Assembly (NCBI RefSeq): GCF_030812885.1
Contig: NZ_JAUSTO010000010.1
Span: 14,620 to 78,619, forward strand
Length of the DNA: 64,000 bases
Origin: Moryella indoligenes
GTDB taxonomy: Bacteria; Bacillota; Clostridia; Lachnospirales; Lachnospiraceae
Direction: 5' to 3'
Shown here piece after piece: positions 35,282 through 43,019 of this stretch; positions within the stretch are counted from its first letter, which is position 1; the number at the start of each line of letters is the position of its first letter. Below the pieces are notes generated by a model. It saw nothing but the letters and a program-made list of their open reading frames with translations. It had not been told where the DNA came from and made no database searches. The position numbers were made by a program, and so were the translations under genes.

Positions 35282-37075
35282 ATGCCGGAGGAGAAAAATC
35301 AGATAATGAACAGCCATTATACTATTGAAAAAAATCATCAGATATTGATTGCATTGCTTAAGGCGCATGGAATTAGAAAGGTTGTTGCAAGCCCTGGGGG
35401 GACAAATATCAGTTTTGTTGCAAGCATTCAAAATGATCCGTATTTTGAAATCTTTTCCTGTATTGATGAACGATCCGCCGCTTACATCGCGTGTGGGATT
35501 GCTTCACAATCGGGAGAGAAGGTTGCCTTGTCTTGCACAGGAGCTACTTCTTCTAGAAACTATTATCCGGGGTTAACTGAAGCTTACTATAGAAAACTTC
35601 CTATATTGGCAATCACTAGTTCTAGAGCAAATGAAGATATCGGCCACGATATTCCACAGGTGACTGATCGCAGATGTCCGCCTAAGGATGTCGTTAAAAT
35701 GAGTGTTTATTTACCGTCAATTCATTCTAAAACTGATGAATGGTCATGCCAGGTGAATGCAAATAAGGCAATTCTGGAATTGACACATAATTGCAGTGGA
35801 CCAGTGCATATAAATCTAGTTACAGAGTATGTAGCTGATTTATCTGAAAAAGATTTGCCTACTGTAAGGGTGGTTGATCGAATCACTTTCACAGGAGAGT
35901 TTCCTGAAATCAAAAGTAAAAATATTGCTATTTTTATTGGGCAGCACGAACCATTTAAAGACTCTTTAACAGCAGCCATTGAAGAATTCTGTGAAAAATA
36001 CAATGCTGTAGTACTAGTGGATCACACAAGTAATTATAATGGCAAATACAAGGTGTATCCTTTCGTTGTATCGAATCAGGTAGAGAATTCCTTCCAGTGC
36101 AATAACATAGATTTAATGATACAGTTGGGGAATATTTCAGGTGCATATTATAAAATTAACCCGCAAAATGTATGGAGGATTAATTTGGATGGGGAACTAA
36201 AAGACCCATTTCATAAATTACAATATGTTTTTGAGATGAGTGATGAGAACTTTTTTGCGAGATACAATAATATAAAAGATAGAAAAGACGGAGTGACTTT
36301 TTATTCCGATTGGTTTAATACTTATCATGAACTTGAAGGAAAACTTTCCAGTATAATGGATATTCTTCCCTTCTCAAATATTTGGATATCACATCAATTA
36401 GCATCTAAAATTCCATCTAATAGTAATTTATACCTTGGGATTTTAAACACTTTGAGATCATGGAACATTTTCCCGGGTAATGATATTGATTTGTGCATTT
36501 CTAATGTGGGAGGATTCGGTATTGATGGTGGGATTTCTACTGCTGTTGGGATCTCCCTATCTAACCAATCTAAACTTACATTCTGCATTCTTGGAGATCT
36601 GTCATTTTTTTATGATATGAATGCAATGGGAAACCGGCATATTGGTAAAAATATGAGAATACTAGTCGTAAATAATGGCTTGGGGACCGAATTCAAAATT
36701 GGTAATAGTCTTGCAATGAGAGCTGGATTAGGTGATAGTACAGATCAGTATATTGCAGCTAAAGGCCATTTTATAAGTCCAGACGATAGTGTGATTAAAA
36801 AATATGTGGAAAGTATAGGATTTGATTATATAAGTGCTGCAAATAAGAAAGAGTTTAATGAAAAAGTTGCCATTTTTACTCAGGCAGAATCATTAGAAAA
36901 ACCTATAGTATTTGAAGTTTTTACGAAAGACTCAGATGAAAATGATGCTTTAAATCAAGTCACTCATTTATCATCTTCTTTAAAAGGATCTATAAAGTCT
37001 AACGCTAAAACAGTTATTAAAGGATTGATTGGCCAACATGGATATGAATCTTTGCGCCAGACTATAAAAAAATGA
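35282..37075 (+). CDS. ThDP-dependent enzyme, MenD/acetolactate synthase-like
   Basis: 597 residues with the three-domain layout of ThDP decarboxylases/ligases. N-terminal LLKAHGIRKVVASPGGTN resembles MenD; a catalytic Glu is in CIDERSAAYIACG; the C-terminal ThDP site reads LGDLSFFYDMNAM followed by VNNG (GDx...NN type). Reactions in the family include decarboxylation and two- or four-carbon transfer. No menaquinone gene is near and an SDR gene overlaps its end, so a role in sugar modification is likely, perhaps like YerE in branched-sugar formation (inference). Start uncertain: ATG 35282 or ATG 35306, with GGAGGAG between them. Confidence 0.78.
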   Translation: MPEEKNQIMNSHYTIEKNHQILIALLKAHGIRKVVASPGGTNISFVASIQNDPYFEIFSCIDERSAAYIACGIASQSGEKVALSCTGATSSRNYYPGLTEAYYRKLPILAITSSRANEDIGHDIPQVTDRRCPPKDVVKMSVYLPSIHSKTDEWSCQVNANKAILELTHNCSGPVHINLVTEYVADLSEKDLPTVRVVDRITFTGEFPEIKSKNIAIFIGQHEPFKDSLTAAIEEFCEKYNAVVLVDHTSNYNGKYKVYPFVVSNQVENSFQCNNIDLMIQLGNISGAYYKINPQNVWRINLDGELKDPFHKLQYVFEMSDENFFARYNNIKDRKDGVTFYSDWFNTYHELEGKLSSIMDILPFSNIWISHQLASKIPSNSNLYLGILNTLRSWNIFPGNDIDLCISNVGGFGIDGGISTAVGISLSNQSKLTFCILGDLSFFYDMNAMGNRHIGKNMRILVVNNGLGTEFKIGNSLAMRAGLGDSTDQYIAAKGHFISPDDSVIKKYVESIGFDYISAANKKEFNEKVAIFTQAESLEKPIVFEVFTKDSDENDALNQVTHLSSSLKGSIKSNAKTVIKGLIGQHGYESLRQTIKK

Positions 37076-37917
37076 CTATGAAAATAAAACGATACTTACA
37101 ATCATTTATATCTTTATTCAAAGAACAAAAAGTTAAATCGATTATCATTCCCGCTTTACCAGAACAACTATTTGATGGTAAAGTTGCTCTTGTCACGGGA
37201 GGATCTAGTGGCATCGGATTGGGCATCGCAAAGTCGTTGGCCTCTTGTGGCTGTAAAGTAATCATTGCTGGTAGAAATGAAAAGAGACTAATTGAAGCTA
37301 TTAATATTGTTGGAAATAACTCTAAGTATATTATTTTAGATATTTCAGATGCAGCTTCTATAGAGGGTAAAATAGAACAAGCTTGGAACATTTATTCCGA
37401 GAAGAAAATTGATATTCTTATTAACTCTGCGGGAAACGCTTGCGTTTCTGGATACAACAATTTTTTTAAGACTACAATTTCATCTTATGATCAAGTCATG
37501 GATGCAAATGCTAAAGGAGTGTTTTTTACGTCCCAAAGCATTGCCAAACGTATGATTGAAAATAATATTCACGGTCATATATTAAATGTATCTTCCTCCT
37601 CAGCATTACGTCCAGCGTGGACGCCCTATGAGATGTCTAAGTGGTCAATTAGAGGATTCACAATGGGATTGGCAGATACACTTATTAAATATGGTATCGT
37701 GGTGAATGCAATTGCTCCTGGTCCAACAGCAACTAATATGACAGGAAAACAGTATGGCGATTCAATTTATCATTCCACTTCTCCTTCTTCAAGGTATACT
37801 ACTGTTGATGAAGTTGCTTATTTGGCTACCATTATGGTAAGTGATACCTGCAATATGGTCGTGGGGGATACTTTTTATATTACTGGTGGTTGTGGGACAA
37901 TTTCTCTTCATAATTGA
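37072..37917 (+). CDS. SDR-family oxidoreductase
   Basis: 281 residues, classical short-chain dehydrogenase. Cofactor loop VTGGSSGIGLGIA (TGxxxGxG), AGRNEKR after the second strand, INSAGNA in place of NNAG, catalytic Ser in VSSSSALRP and YEMSK as the YxxxK pair. An Arg after the second strand suggests NADP(H). An N-terminal extension of about 30 residues precedes the fold. ATG overlaps the stop of the ThDP gene, so the two act together in all likelihood. Last gene of the AT-rich block; a hairpin follows. Confidence 0.9.
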   Translation: MTMKIKRYLQSFISLFKEQKVKSIIIPALPEQLFDGKVALVTGGSSGIGLGIAKSLASCGCKVIIAGRNEKRLIEAINIVGNNSKYIILDISDAASIEGKIEQAWNIYSEKKIDILINSAGNACVSGYNNFFKTTISSYDQVMDANAKGVFFTSQSIAKRMIENNIHGHILNVSSSSALRPAWTPYEMSKWSIRGFTMGLADTLIKYGIVVNAIAPGPTATNMTGKQYGDSIYHSTSPSSRYTTVDEVAYLATIMVSDTCNMVVGDTFYITGGCGTISLHN

Positions 37918-37946
37918 TTGCTTGGTAGCAATTGAGTAATTGAATA

Positions 37947-37980
37947 GGGGCTGCCGCACTAATCCTTAGTGCGACAGCCC
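37947..37980. terminator. Strong hairpin between the glycan island and the GH25 gene
   Basis: GGGGCTG-C-CGCACTAA pairs with TTAGTGCG-A-CAGCCCC around a 3-base loop, giving about 15 base pairs with one mismatch. No long T-run follows on either strand. It lies between convergent genes and marks the return to GC-rich sequence, so a shared terminator is likely. Confidence 0.6.
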
Positions 37981-38009
37981 CGTCCCTGATCAAAACATCG
38001 ATATTTTCC

Positions 38010-39440
38010 TCATACTCCCGCCGGAGTCACTCGGCCCTGACTGCCTGCTCCGGAAGTGTCACCTTCCAGTGTGGGCTTTGCTTCTACATGGGTGATTTCC
38101 TCAGAGCTGTCAGAGGAAGCTTTGCTGCCGGTGCCTGTGGTAGAACTTTTATCCGCACCTGTTGCGGCGCTATCGGCGGAAATTCCCCCGGTTTGAGCTG
38201 ATCCGGGCGCTGCGCCGGCATTACCCGCATCCGTACCCTCCGCTGCGGTCTCCTCATGATATTCGCTCATGGCGCCGCCTCCGTCGATCCACCAGGTCTT
38301 TCCGTTATATTCGACCTTCGTGTCGTGGTACATGCTTCCATCCGCGCCGAGGTAGTAGAGCGTTTCGTTGACATTGACCACGCCGGTCTGCATCACGCCG
38401 TCACTGCCCATATAGTACCAGAGCCCGGCATCGCTCACCCAGCCGGTCTGCATGTTGCCGTCAGTAGCAAAGTAGTACCATTTTCCATTGATCTGTTTCC
38501 AGCCGAGCCGCATGATGCCGGTGCCGGGATCGAAGTAGCATTTCTTCCCGGAAAGCTCCTTCCACCCTCCGGTGTAGATCGTCCCGTCCGGGTTCATAAA
38601 GTAGGAATTGCTGCCGTCGAAGATCAGCGTGTCCTTCTGCATGCGGTAGTCCTGGTAGTAGTACCAGCGGTTGTCGAATTTTTTCCAGCTGTTTGCGGGG
38701 ATTACAGAGGAGAAATCCTTGAACTGGAGGTCTATATCGACTCCTCCGCTGATTCCCTCTATGTTTCCTGACTCGGTGCCCTGCCACATGACAGGATTCT
38801 TGTATTTTGCAGGGCGCTCATAGGCGGCAACCCAGACAGGATACTGAGAGAGGGCGTCCATGTCCAGCTTGTTTGTGATCCAGTAGTCGTTGGCGTAAAG
38901 AATGGGATAATATCCCGCATCGCTGATTTTTCTGCAGAAGGCGTGGACGATCGCGGATATCTCGTCCTTTGGCAGAGATCCGAGGGTGTCTGCATTTTCC
39001 GCATCAAAGGCGATGGGATAGGAGATGGGATGGTCCCGGACGATGTTCAGAACGAAATCCGCTTCCTGCTCCGCCATCTCCACGGTGGTCGCGTAGGAGT
39101 AGATATATGCGCCGATCCTGACGCCGGCAGCTGCGGCGTCCCGCGCGTTCTGCTGAAACAGCGGATCCTCCTTGCCCTGATAGCGGGTGCCGAGCATGAC
39201 AAAATCGACGTCGTTTTGCGCGGCGGTCTGCCAGTCGATCTCGCCCTGCCAGTGAGAGACATCGACACCCCGGTGCAGGACGCCGCTGATGCTGCTTCCC
39301 TCTTCAAAGAGGCGGTAGCTGCCGTCGGAGATGCGCGTCAGCTTGTCTGCGGCATAGCTGCTTCCGGGGAAGGAGAGCAGCAGCGCCGCGGCAAGCGCGG
39401 AGGATAGAAGGCGCTTGGGTAAATGCGTTTGGGTTTTCAT
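38010..39440 (-). CDS. Secreted GH25 lysozyme with choline-binding-type wall repeats
   Basis: 476 residues. Signal peptide to about residue 30 (SYAADK). GH25 domain: GVDVSHWQGEIDW, then IAFDAENAD, whose Asp146 and Glu148 fit the DxE catalytic pair. Residues about 230-380 hold repeats of the GW..ingkWYYF..dGnMqtGW type, used by choline-binding proteins to grip phosphocholine-bearing wall or membrane glycans. The C-terminus is a low-complexity Ala/Gly/Ser/Thr tail ending VTPAG. ATG 39440 has GAGGT upstream; a TTG four codons earlier is less likely. The choline-activation gene is two genes away. Confidence 0.9.
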   Translation of the reverse strand: MKTQTHLPKRLLSSALAAALLLSFPGSSYAADKLTRISDGSYRLFEEGSSISGVLHRGVDVSHWQGEIDWQTAAQNDVDFVMLGTRYQGKEDPLFQQNARDAAAAGVRIGAYIYSYATTVEMAEQEADFVLNIVRDHPISYPIAFDAENADTLGSLPKDEISAIVHAFCRKISDAGYYPILYANDYWITNKLDMDALSQYPVWVAAYERPAKYKNPVMWQGTESGNIEGISGGVDIDLQFKDFSSVIPANSWKKFDNRWYYYQDYRMQKDTLIFDGSNSYFMNPDGTIYTGGWKELSGKKCYFDPGTGIMRLGWKQINGKWYYFATDGNMQTGWVSDAGLWYYMGSDGVMQTGVVNVNETLYYLGADGSMYHDTKVEYNGKTWWIDGGGAMSEYHEETAAEGTDAGNAGAAPGSAQTGGISADSAATGADKSSTTGTGSKASSDSSEEITHVEAKPTLEGDTSGAGSQGRVTPAGV

Positions 39441-39483
39441 ATAAGACCTCAATAGAATTACAGCGCCAGAAATACTGCGCCCC

Positions 39484-39500
39484 CGCAGATCTTATCTGCG
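39484..39500. other. Small GC-rich hairpin upstream of the GH25 gene
   Basis: CGCAGAT (39484-39490) and ATCTGCG (39494-39500) form a perfect 7-bp stem with a 3-base loop, between the repeat protein and GH25 genes. No T-run follows on the minus strand. It could be an mRNA-stability or attenuation element. Confidence 0.35.
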
Positions 39501-39623
39501 CGCGGGTGAAGGTATCTGTGGCACATATATCATTTCATTTGTGTCGGTTTGATATTGTCAGACTCGATGCGGGGGCGTGACGGTGAGACAGTGAAACGAA
39601 GGCTGAAGTGCGCCCTTCGTGTG

Positions 39624-40649
39624 TTACTGCCACCCTGCCGGGGCGACAGTGCCGGAGGAGCTGCCTCCGGAATTGCCGGAGCCTGCGCCGGGGCCGCTGG
39701 TCTGATCGCTGGCCTGTCCCCGCCCGCGGCTCTGATTGGAGCCCGGAGCGGCGGTGGAGGTGGATCCGGAGGAGCTGCTGCCGGATTTGCTGCCTGAGGA
39801 GGCAATATTCACCTCCTTTGCGGCGATACTGCCGCCACCGGTATAGGCGCCGTTTGCGTCAAAGCTGTAATTGTTGCCGTCTATGGTCAGAGTGGTTCCG
39901 GAGACCATTTTGCCGTCGCTGCCCAGATAGTAGTAGCCGCCGTTTGAGTGTACCCATCCTGTGAGCATATGTCCGTTTTCATCGAAGCACATCCAGACAT
40001 CGTTGATTTTGGCCCAGCCGTATGTCATCCGGCCGTCAGCGGGATTCATATAGTAGCGGCTTGTGCCGTCGGAGAGCCATCCGGTCTTCATCTTTCCGTC
40101 GGAGCCAAAGTAGAAGTAGGTGTTGTCAATCTTCTGCCACCCGGTCTTCATCTTTCCATCCGTACCGAGCCAGTACCAGTCGTCGCCGATTTTCATCCAC
40201 TTGAAGGCGCAGCGCCCGTCTGCCTTGAAGTAGTACCAGCTGTCGTTCATGTTGCGCCAGCCGACTGCGAGCTCACCGGTACCGCGCATGAAAAAGTAAT
40301 TGTTTCCGACCTTCAGCCAGTTCTCCTGCACCAGCGTGCCATCCTCGAGGCAGTAGTACCACTTCCCCTCGTCCTTGATCCAGCCGGTCTGCATCACACC
40401 GTCCGCGCTGAAATAATACCACTTGGAATCGATCTTTTTGAACCCCTTGGTCATGGAGCCGTCGGAGAGATCCATATAGTAGTAGCCGTCCTTCGTTTGA
40501 ATCCATCCCTTGTGACGGCTTCCGTCCGTATCGTAGTACACCCAGCCTCCGTTTTCAGAGACCCATCCGGTAGCTGCATATGCAGTGACTGCGGGGGCAG
40601 CTGCGAGTGCCAGGACCAGCGCAGTGGTGACAAGCCCTTTTCTTCTCAT
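39624..40649 (-). CDS. Secreted choline-binding-type repeat protein without a catalytic domain
   Basis: 341 residues. Signal peptide (about residues 1-27), then about eleven tandem repeats of roughly 20 residues with the core WYYF..DG.M.TGW, for example KWYYFSADGVMQTGWIKDE and TYFYFGSDGKMKTGW. The last 60 residues are a Gly/Ser-rich tail ending TVAPAGWQ. With no enzyme domain it is probably a surface scaffold or adhesin held by phosphocholine (inference from the neighbouring choline kinase gene). ATG 40649 has GGAGGG 7 bases upstream. Confidence 0.88.
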   Translation of the reverse strand: MRRKGLVTTALVLALAAAPAVTAYAATGWVSENGGWVYYDTDGSRHKGWIQTKDGYYYMDLSDGSMTKGFKKIDSKWYYFSADGVMQTGWIKDEGKWYYCLEDGTLVQENWLKVGNNYFFMRGTGELAVGWRNMNDSWYYFKADGRCAFKWMKIGDDWYWLGTDGKMKTGWQKIDNTYFYFGSDGKMKTGWLSDGTSRYYMNPADGRMTYGWAKINDVWMCFDENGHMLTGWVHSNGGYYYLGSDGKMVSGTTLTIDGNNYSFDANGAYTGGGSIAAKEVNIASSGSKSGSSSSGSTSTAAPGSNQSRGRGQASDQTSGPGAGSGNSGGSSSGTVAPAGWQ

Positions 40650-40693
40650 GAAACAACCCTCCTTAATGAATATGATCTTCAAAATATAGTATT

Positions 40694-40702
40694 AGTATAG
40701 CA
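40694..40702 (-). promoter_or_regulatory. Extended -10 promoter for the repeat-protein gene
   Basis: On the minus strand TGCTATACT (TGn plus TATACT) lies about 45 bases before the start at 40649. An inverted repeat AGGAAAG/CTTTCCT (40710-40736) covers the -35 region, where the consensus is poor; it might be an operator or the end of the upstream transcript. Confidence 0.5.
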
Positions 40703-40809
40703 CTGCCGCAGGAAAGGAAACAGTGTCTGCTTTCCTAATTATTTGTTACATTTTGTGTTGGTAGAGATTGTAGCTGTGGTTCTTGCGGATGTTCTGTGGT
40801 GTTTATTTT

Positions 40810-42627
40810 TTATGAGCGGATGCTGCCCCTTGCCGACATTACCCGTGTCCTGTGCTCCTGCACCCGTCTGTGGTAGTCCTTTGCATAGCGGTACATGATG
40901 AGCGTGTAGTCGCCAAAGGTCTTGCCGAGATTTTCCTTGTATATGGCCCATAGTGTCCAGAGAAAACCGCCGAGCGCCATATAGCTCCAGATGATGGAGC
41001 GTTCTGTGTCATCTGGCTCACGCTCAAAGTAGAAGCGCATCAGCTGTTCTGTCTGTTCATTATTATAATAGGAATAGATCGCGCACATGGCGACATCGAT
41101 CAGCGGATCGGCCATTCCGGCATATTCCCAGTCGATGAGCCGCAGCCCTTCCCCTGTGAAGATGAAATTTGCGGCGACGCTGTCTATGTGCGAGAGCGCC
41201 TCGGGTCGATGGAGTGAGCCAAGGTACCGGAGCAGCTCTTCCATGCGCCCTTTCACCTCCGGGTAATCCTCAAAGGGGATGCCGCCGCTCTCCCGGCACA
41301 GCCGCTCGTAAAATGCGATCCGCTCGCGCAGATCGAAGCGGTGCGAAACCTTTGTGCCCGAGTGGTGCAGCTGCTTAAGAAGCTGCATGCAGCGCTGCAT
41401 ATCCTCGGCGCTCTCCGGATCTGCGTTTCTGGAGCCGTCATAGAACACAGAGATCTTGTAGCCATTTTCCGGGTCAAACCATATGATCTTTTCAGAGATG
41501 CCGAGACCCTCCACCGCGCGGTAGTTTTCATGCTCCTGGCGCCTGTCGATCAGGAGCTCCGTTCCGATGCCGGGGATACGGCAGATGTACTGCTGTCCCT
41601 TTACGGAGAAGAGGAAGGACTGGTTGGTCATGCCGGCCTTCAGGCGCTTTATGCCGCGGATCTCAGATTCCGGAACCCGGAAGACGCGGGAGATCAGCTC
41701 CATGGCGGCATTGTCCGAGTGATCCTGATAGTAGGGGTCGAAGCGCCGCAGCTCCTCCAGATTTTCAAATTCGTAGACCTGGTCGTCGGGCTGGCGGTTG
41801 ATGCTCATCTCAGGGGAGACTGTGCGGCCGTGCTGTCCGTGCAGCAGGTCGATGTAGACATTTTCCCAGTAGTACTGCTCCTTGCCCGGTGTGGCATAGG
41901 CCTCCGTGAGCGCGGGAAGCAGCGCCTCCGAGAATGTGCGGGAGAGATACACAGGCCCATACATTACATAGCTGTCCTGACCGCCGATCTGCACATCGGT
42001 GATGACCCCGCGCTTGTTGGCTGTGAGTGTCCACTCGGAGGTCTCACCGTCGGCATAGACTGCGGAGTACCAGGCGCCCGGCTCATAGCGATGATACATA
42101 TTCTCGCGCATCCAGTTGTCGGAGGAGAGCAGATACATGTTCCGCCCGCGGAACAGCTCCCGCGCGTGGTATACGGAGGAGATGTTGTTCTTCTCCGCAA
42201 AGTCCGGGTTATAGAGGAGCTTCACGCCGAATTGATCAATGAGATAGTCAAATTTCTCCTTGAGATATCCTACGACGAGGGTGATGTCGGAAATACCCGC
42301 CTCGTGCAGCTGGCGGATCTGCCGCTCCAGCATGCGCTCTCCGTGTACCCGGAGCAGTCCCTTTGGGAGCTCATAGCTCAGCGGAACAAAGCGGGAGCCG
42401 AAGCCCGCAGCGAGTATCACTGCGCCGTCCACCCGGAAGGGCTCCAGAAAATGAACGCCGCTCTCTGTGATTTCACGGTTTCCGGGGGAGAGGAGTCCGC
42501 GCTCCGTGGCGTCGGCAATCAGAGTGTTGACGCGCCCCAGAGAGATGTGCATCCGCTCTGCGAGTGCGCGCTGTGTGAGCTGCGGCTGCTCTGTGAGCTC
42601 CCGCAGAAGAAAAGCTGTGTAGTCCAT
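40810..42627 (-). CDS. HTH - CTP:phosphocholine cytidylyltransferase - choline kinase fusion (LicC-LicA type)
   Basis: 605 residues in three parts. Residues 1-66 form a winged helix-turn-helix (QLTQRALAERMHISLGRVN). Residues 67-300 are a nucleotidyltransferase with VILAAGFGSRF (70-80) and the Lys of ELPKG, like LicC. Residues about 310-600 are a kinase of the choline/APH family, with HIDSVAANFIF near 480 (HxDxxxxN) and IDWEYAGMADP (metal-binding Asp). Together they would turn choline into CDP-choline for decorating surface glycans. No LicB-like choline transporter or LicD transferase is in the window. The HTH may sense or regulate choline use. ATG follows a GAGGTAGC-type site. Confidence 0.9.
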   Translation of the reverse strand: MDYTAFLLRELTEQPQLTQRALAERMHISLGRVNTLIADATERGLLSPGNREITESGVHFLEPFRVDGAVILAAGFGSRFVPLSYELPKGLLRVHGERMLERQIRQLHEAGISDITLVVGYLKEKFDYLIDQFGVKLLYNPDFAEKNNISSVYHARELFRGRNMYLLSSDNWMRENMYHRYEPGAWYSAVYADGETSEWTLTANKRGVITDVQIGGQDSYVMYGPVYLSRTFSEALLPALTEAYATPGKEQYYWENVYIDLLHGQHGRTVSPEMSINRQPDDQVYEFENLEELRRFDPYYQDHSDNAAMELISRVFRVPESEIRGIKRLKAGMTNQSFLFSVKGQQYICRIPGIGTELLIDRRQEHENYRAVEGLGISEKIIWFDPENGYKISVFYDGSRNADPESAEDMQRCMQLLKQLHHSGTKVSHRFDLRERIAFYERLCRESGGIPFEDYPEVKGRMEELLRYLGSLHRPEALSHIDSVAANFIFTGEGLRLIDWEYAGMADPLIDVAMCAIYSYYNNEQTEQLMRFYFEREPDDTERSIIWSYMALGGFLWTLWAIYKENLGKTFGDYTLIMYRYAKDYHRRVQEHRTRVMSARGSIRS

Positions 42628-42675
42628 AAGCTACCTCGCATGTTCAAATAAAAAGAAAGGCAATAGAATATGAAC

Positions 42676-42704
42676 ATTATAGCACACAGAGCTCATATAA
42701 GAAA
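42676..42704 (-). promoter_or_regulatory. Extended -10 promoter for the choline fusion gene
   Basis: Minus strand: TTTCTT (42699-42704), 17 bases, TATAAT (42676-42681), with TGC directly before the -10. The -10 is perfect. It lies about 50 bases upstream of the start at 42627. Confidence 0.6.
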
Positions 42705-42927
42705 AGGGTGTATCTGTACTGATCTTACGTTTACTCTGGGTGTGGGCGGGGCGCGTATGCGGCAGACGCAGGATTGTATTTATATAAATACATAAAGGGC
42801 AAAAAAATACATAGCTGTAATATTTACGTAAGAAAATAGCCGGAGAAAAGCTATAGAATTCACTCCGGGAATCGTCTATACTAGGATCTGTAATCAGAGA
42901 AAGGCACCACTGTAAGGGATTTGTAAG

Positions 42928-42956
42928 TTGCAATTCCTAATAAACAGCGGTACAAT
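42928..42956 (+). promoter_or_regulatory. Strong sigma-A promoter for the acidic repeat protein
   Basis: TTGCAA (42928-42933), exactly 17 bases, TACAAT (42951-42956). The start codon is 63 bases downstream with AAAGGAG (43001-43007) as ribosome site. Good promoter and ribosome site fit with the codon bias of the gene. Confidence 0.7.
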
Positions 42957-43019
42957 CTCAGGGAACGCAATTAGGGATTTCAAAGGTTTCCAAAAAACGA
43001 AAAGGAGAGTGCATTTATT

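Larger units (their letters stand above)
42628..43019. other. Divergent regulatory gap between the choline fusion and the repeat protein
   Basis: 392 bases with no convincing gene. It contains a minus-strand extended -10 promoter (42676-42684), a plus-strand consensus-like promoter (42928-42956), TATACT near 42886 and two copies of AGGGATTT at about 42914 and 42974 on either side of the plus-strand promoter. The short open frames on the minus strand look like chance. Confidence 0.6.

Noticed and set aside
41341..42651. 436-residue plus-strand open frame opposite the choline fusion gene
   Set aside because: Antisense shadow of a strongly motif-supported gene; composition (Val/Leu/Ala/His/Arg) is that of reverse-complemented codons.
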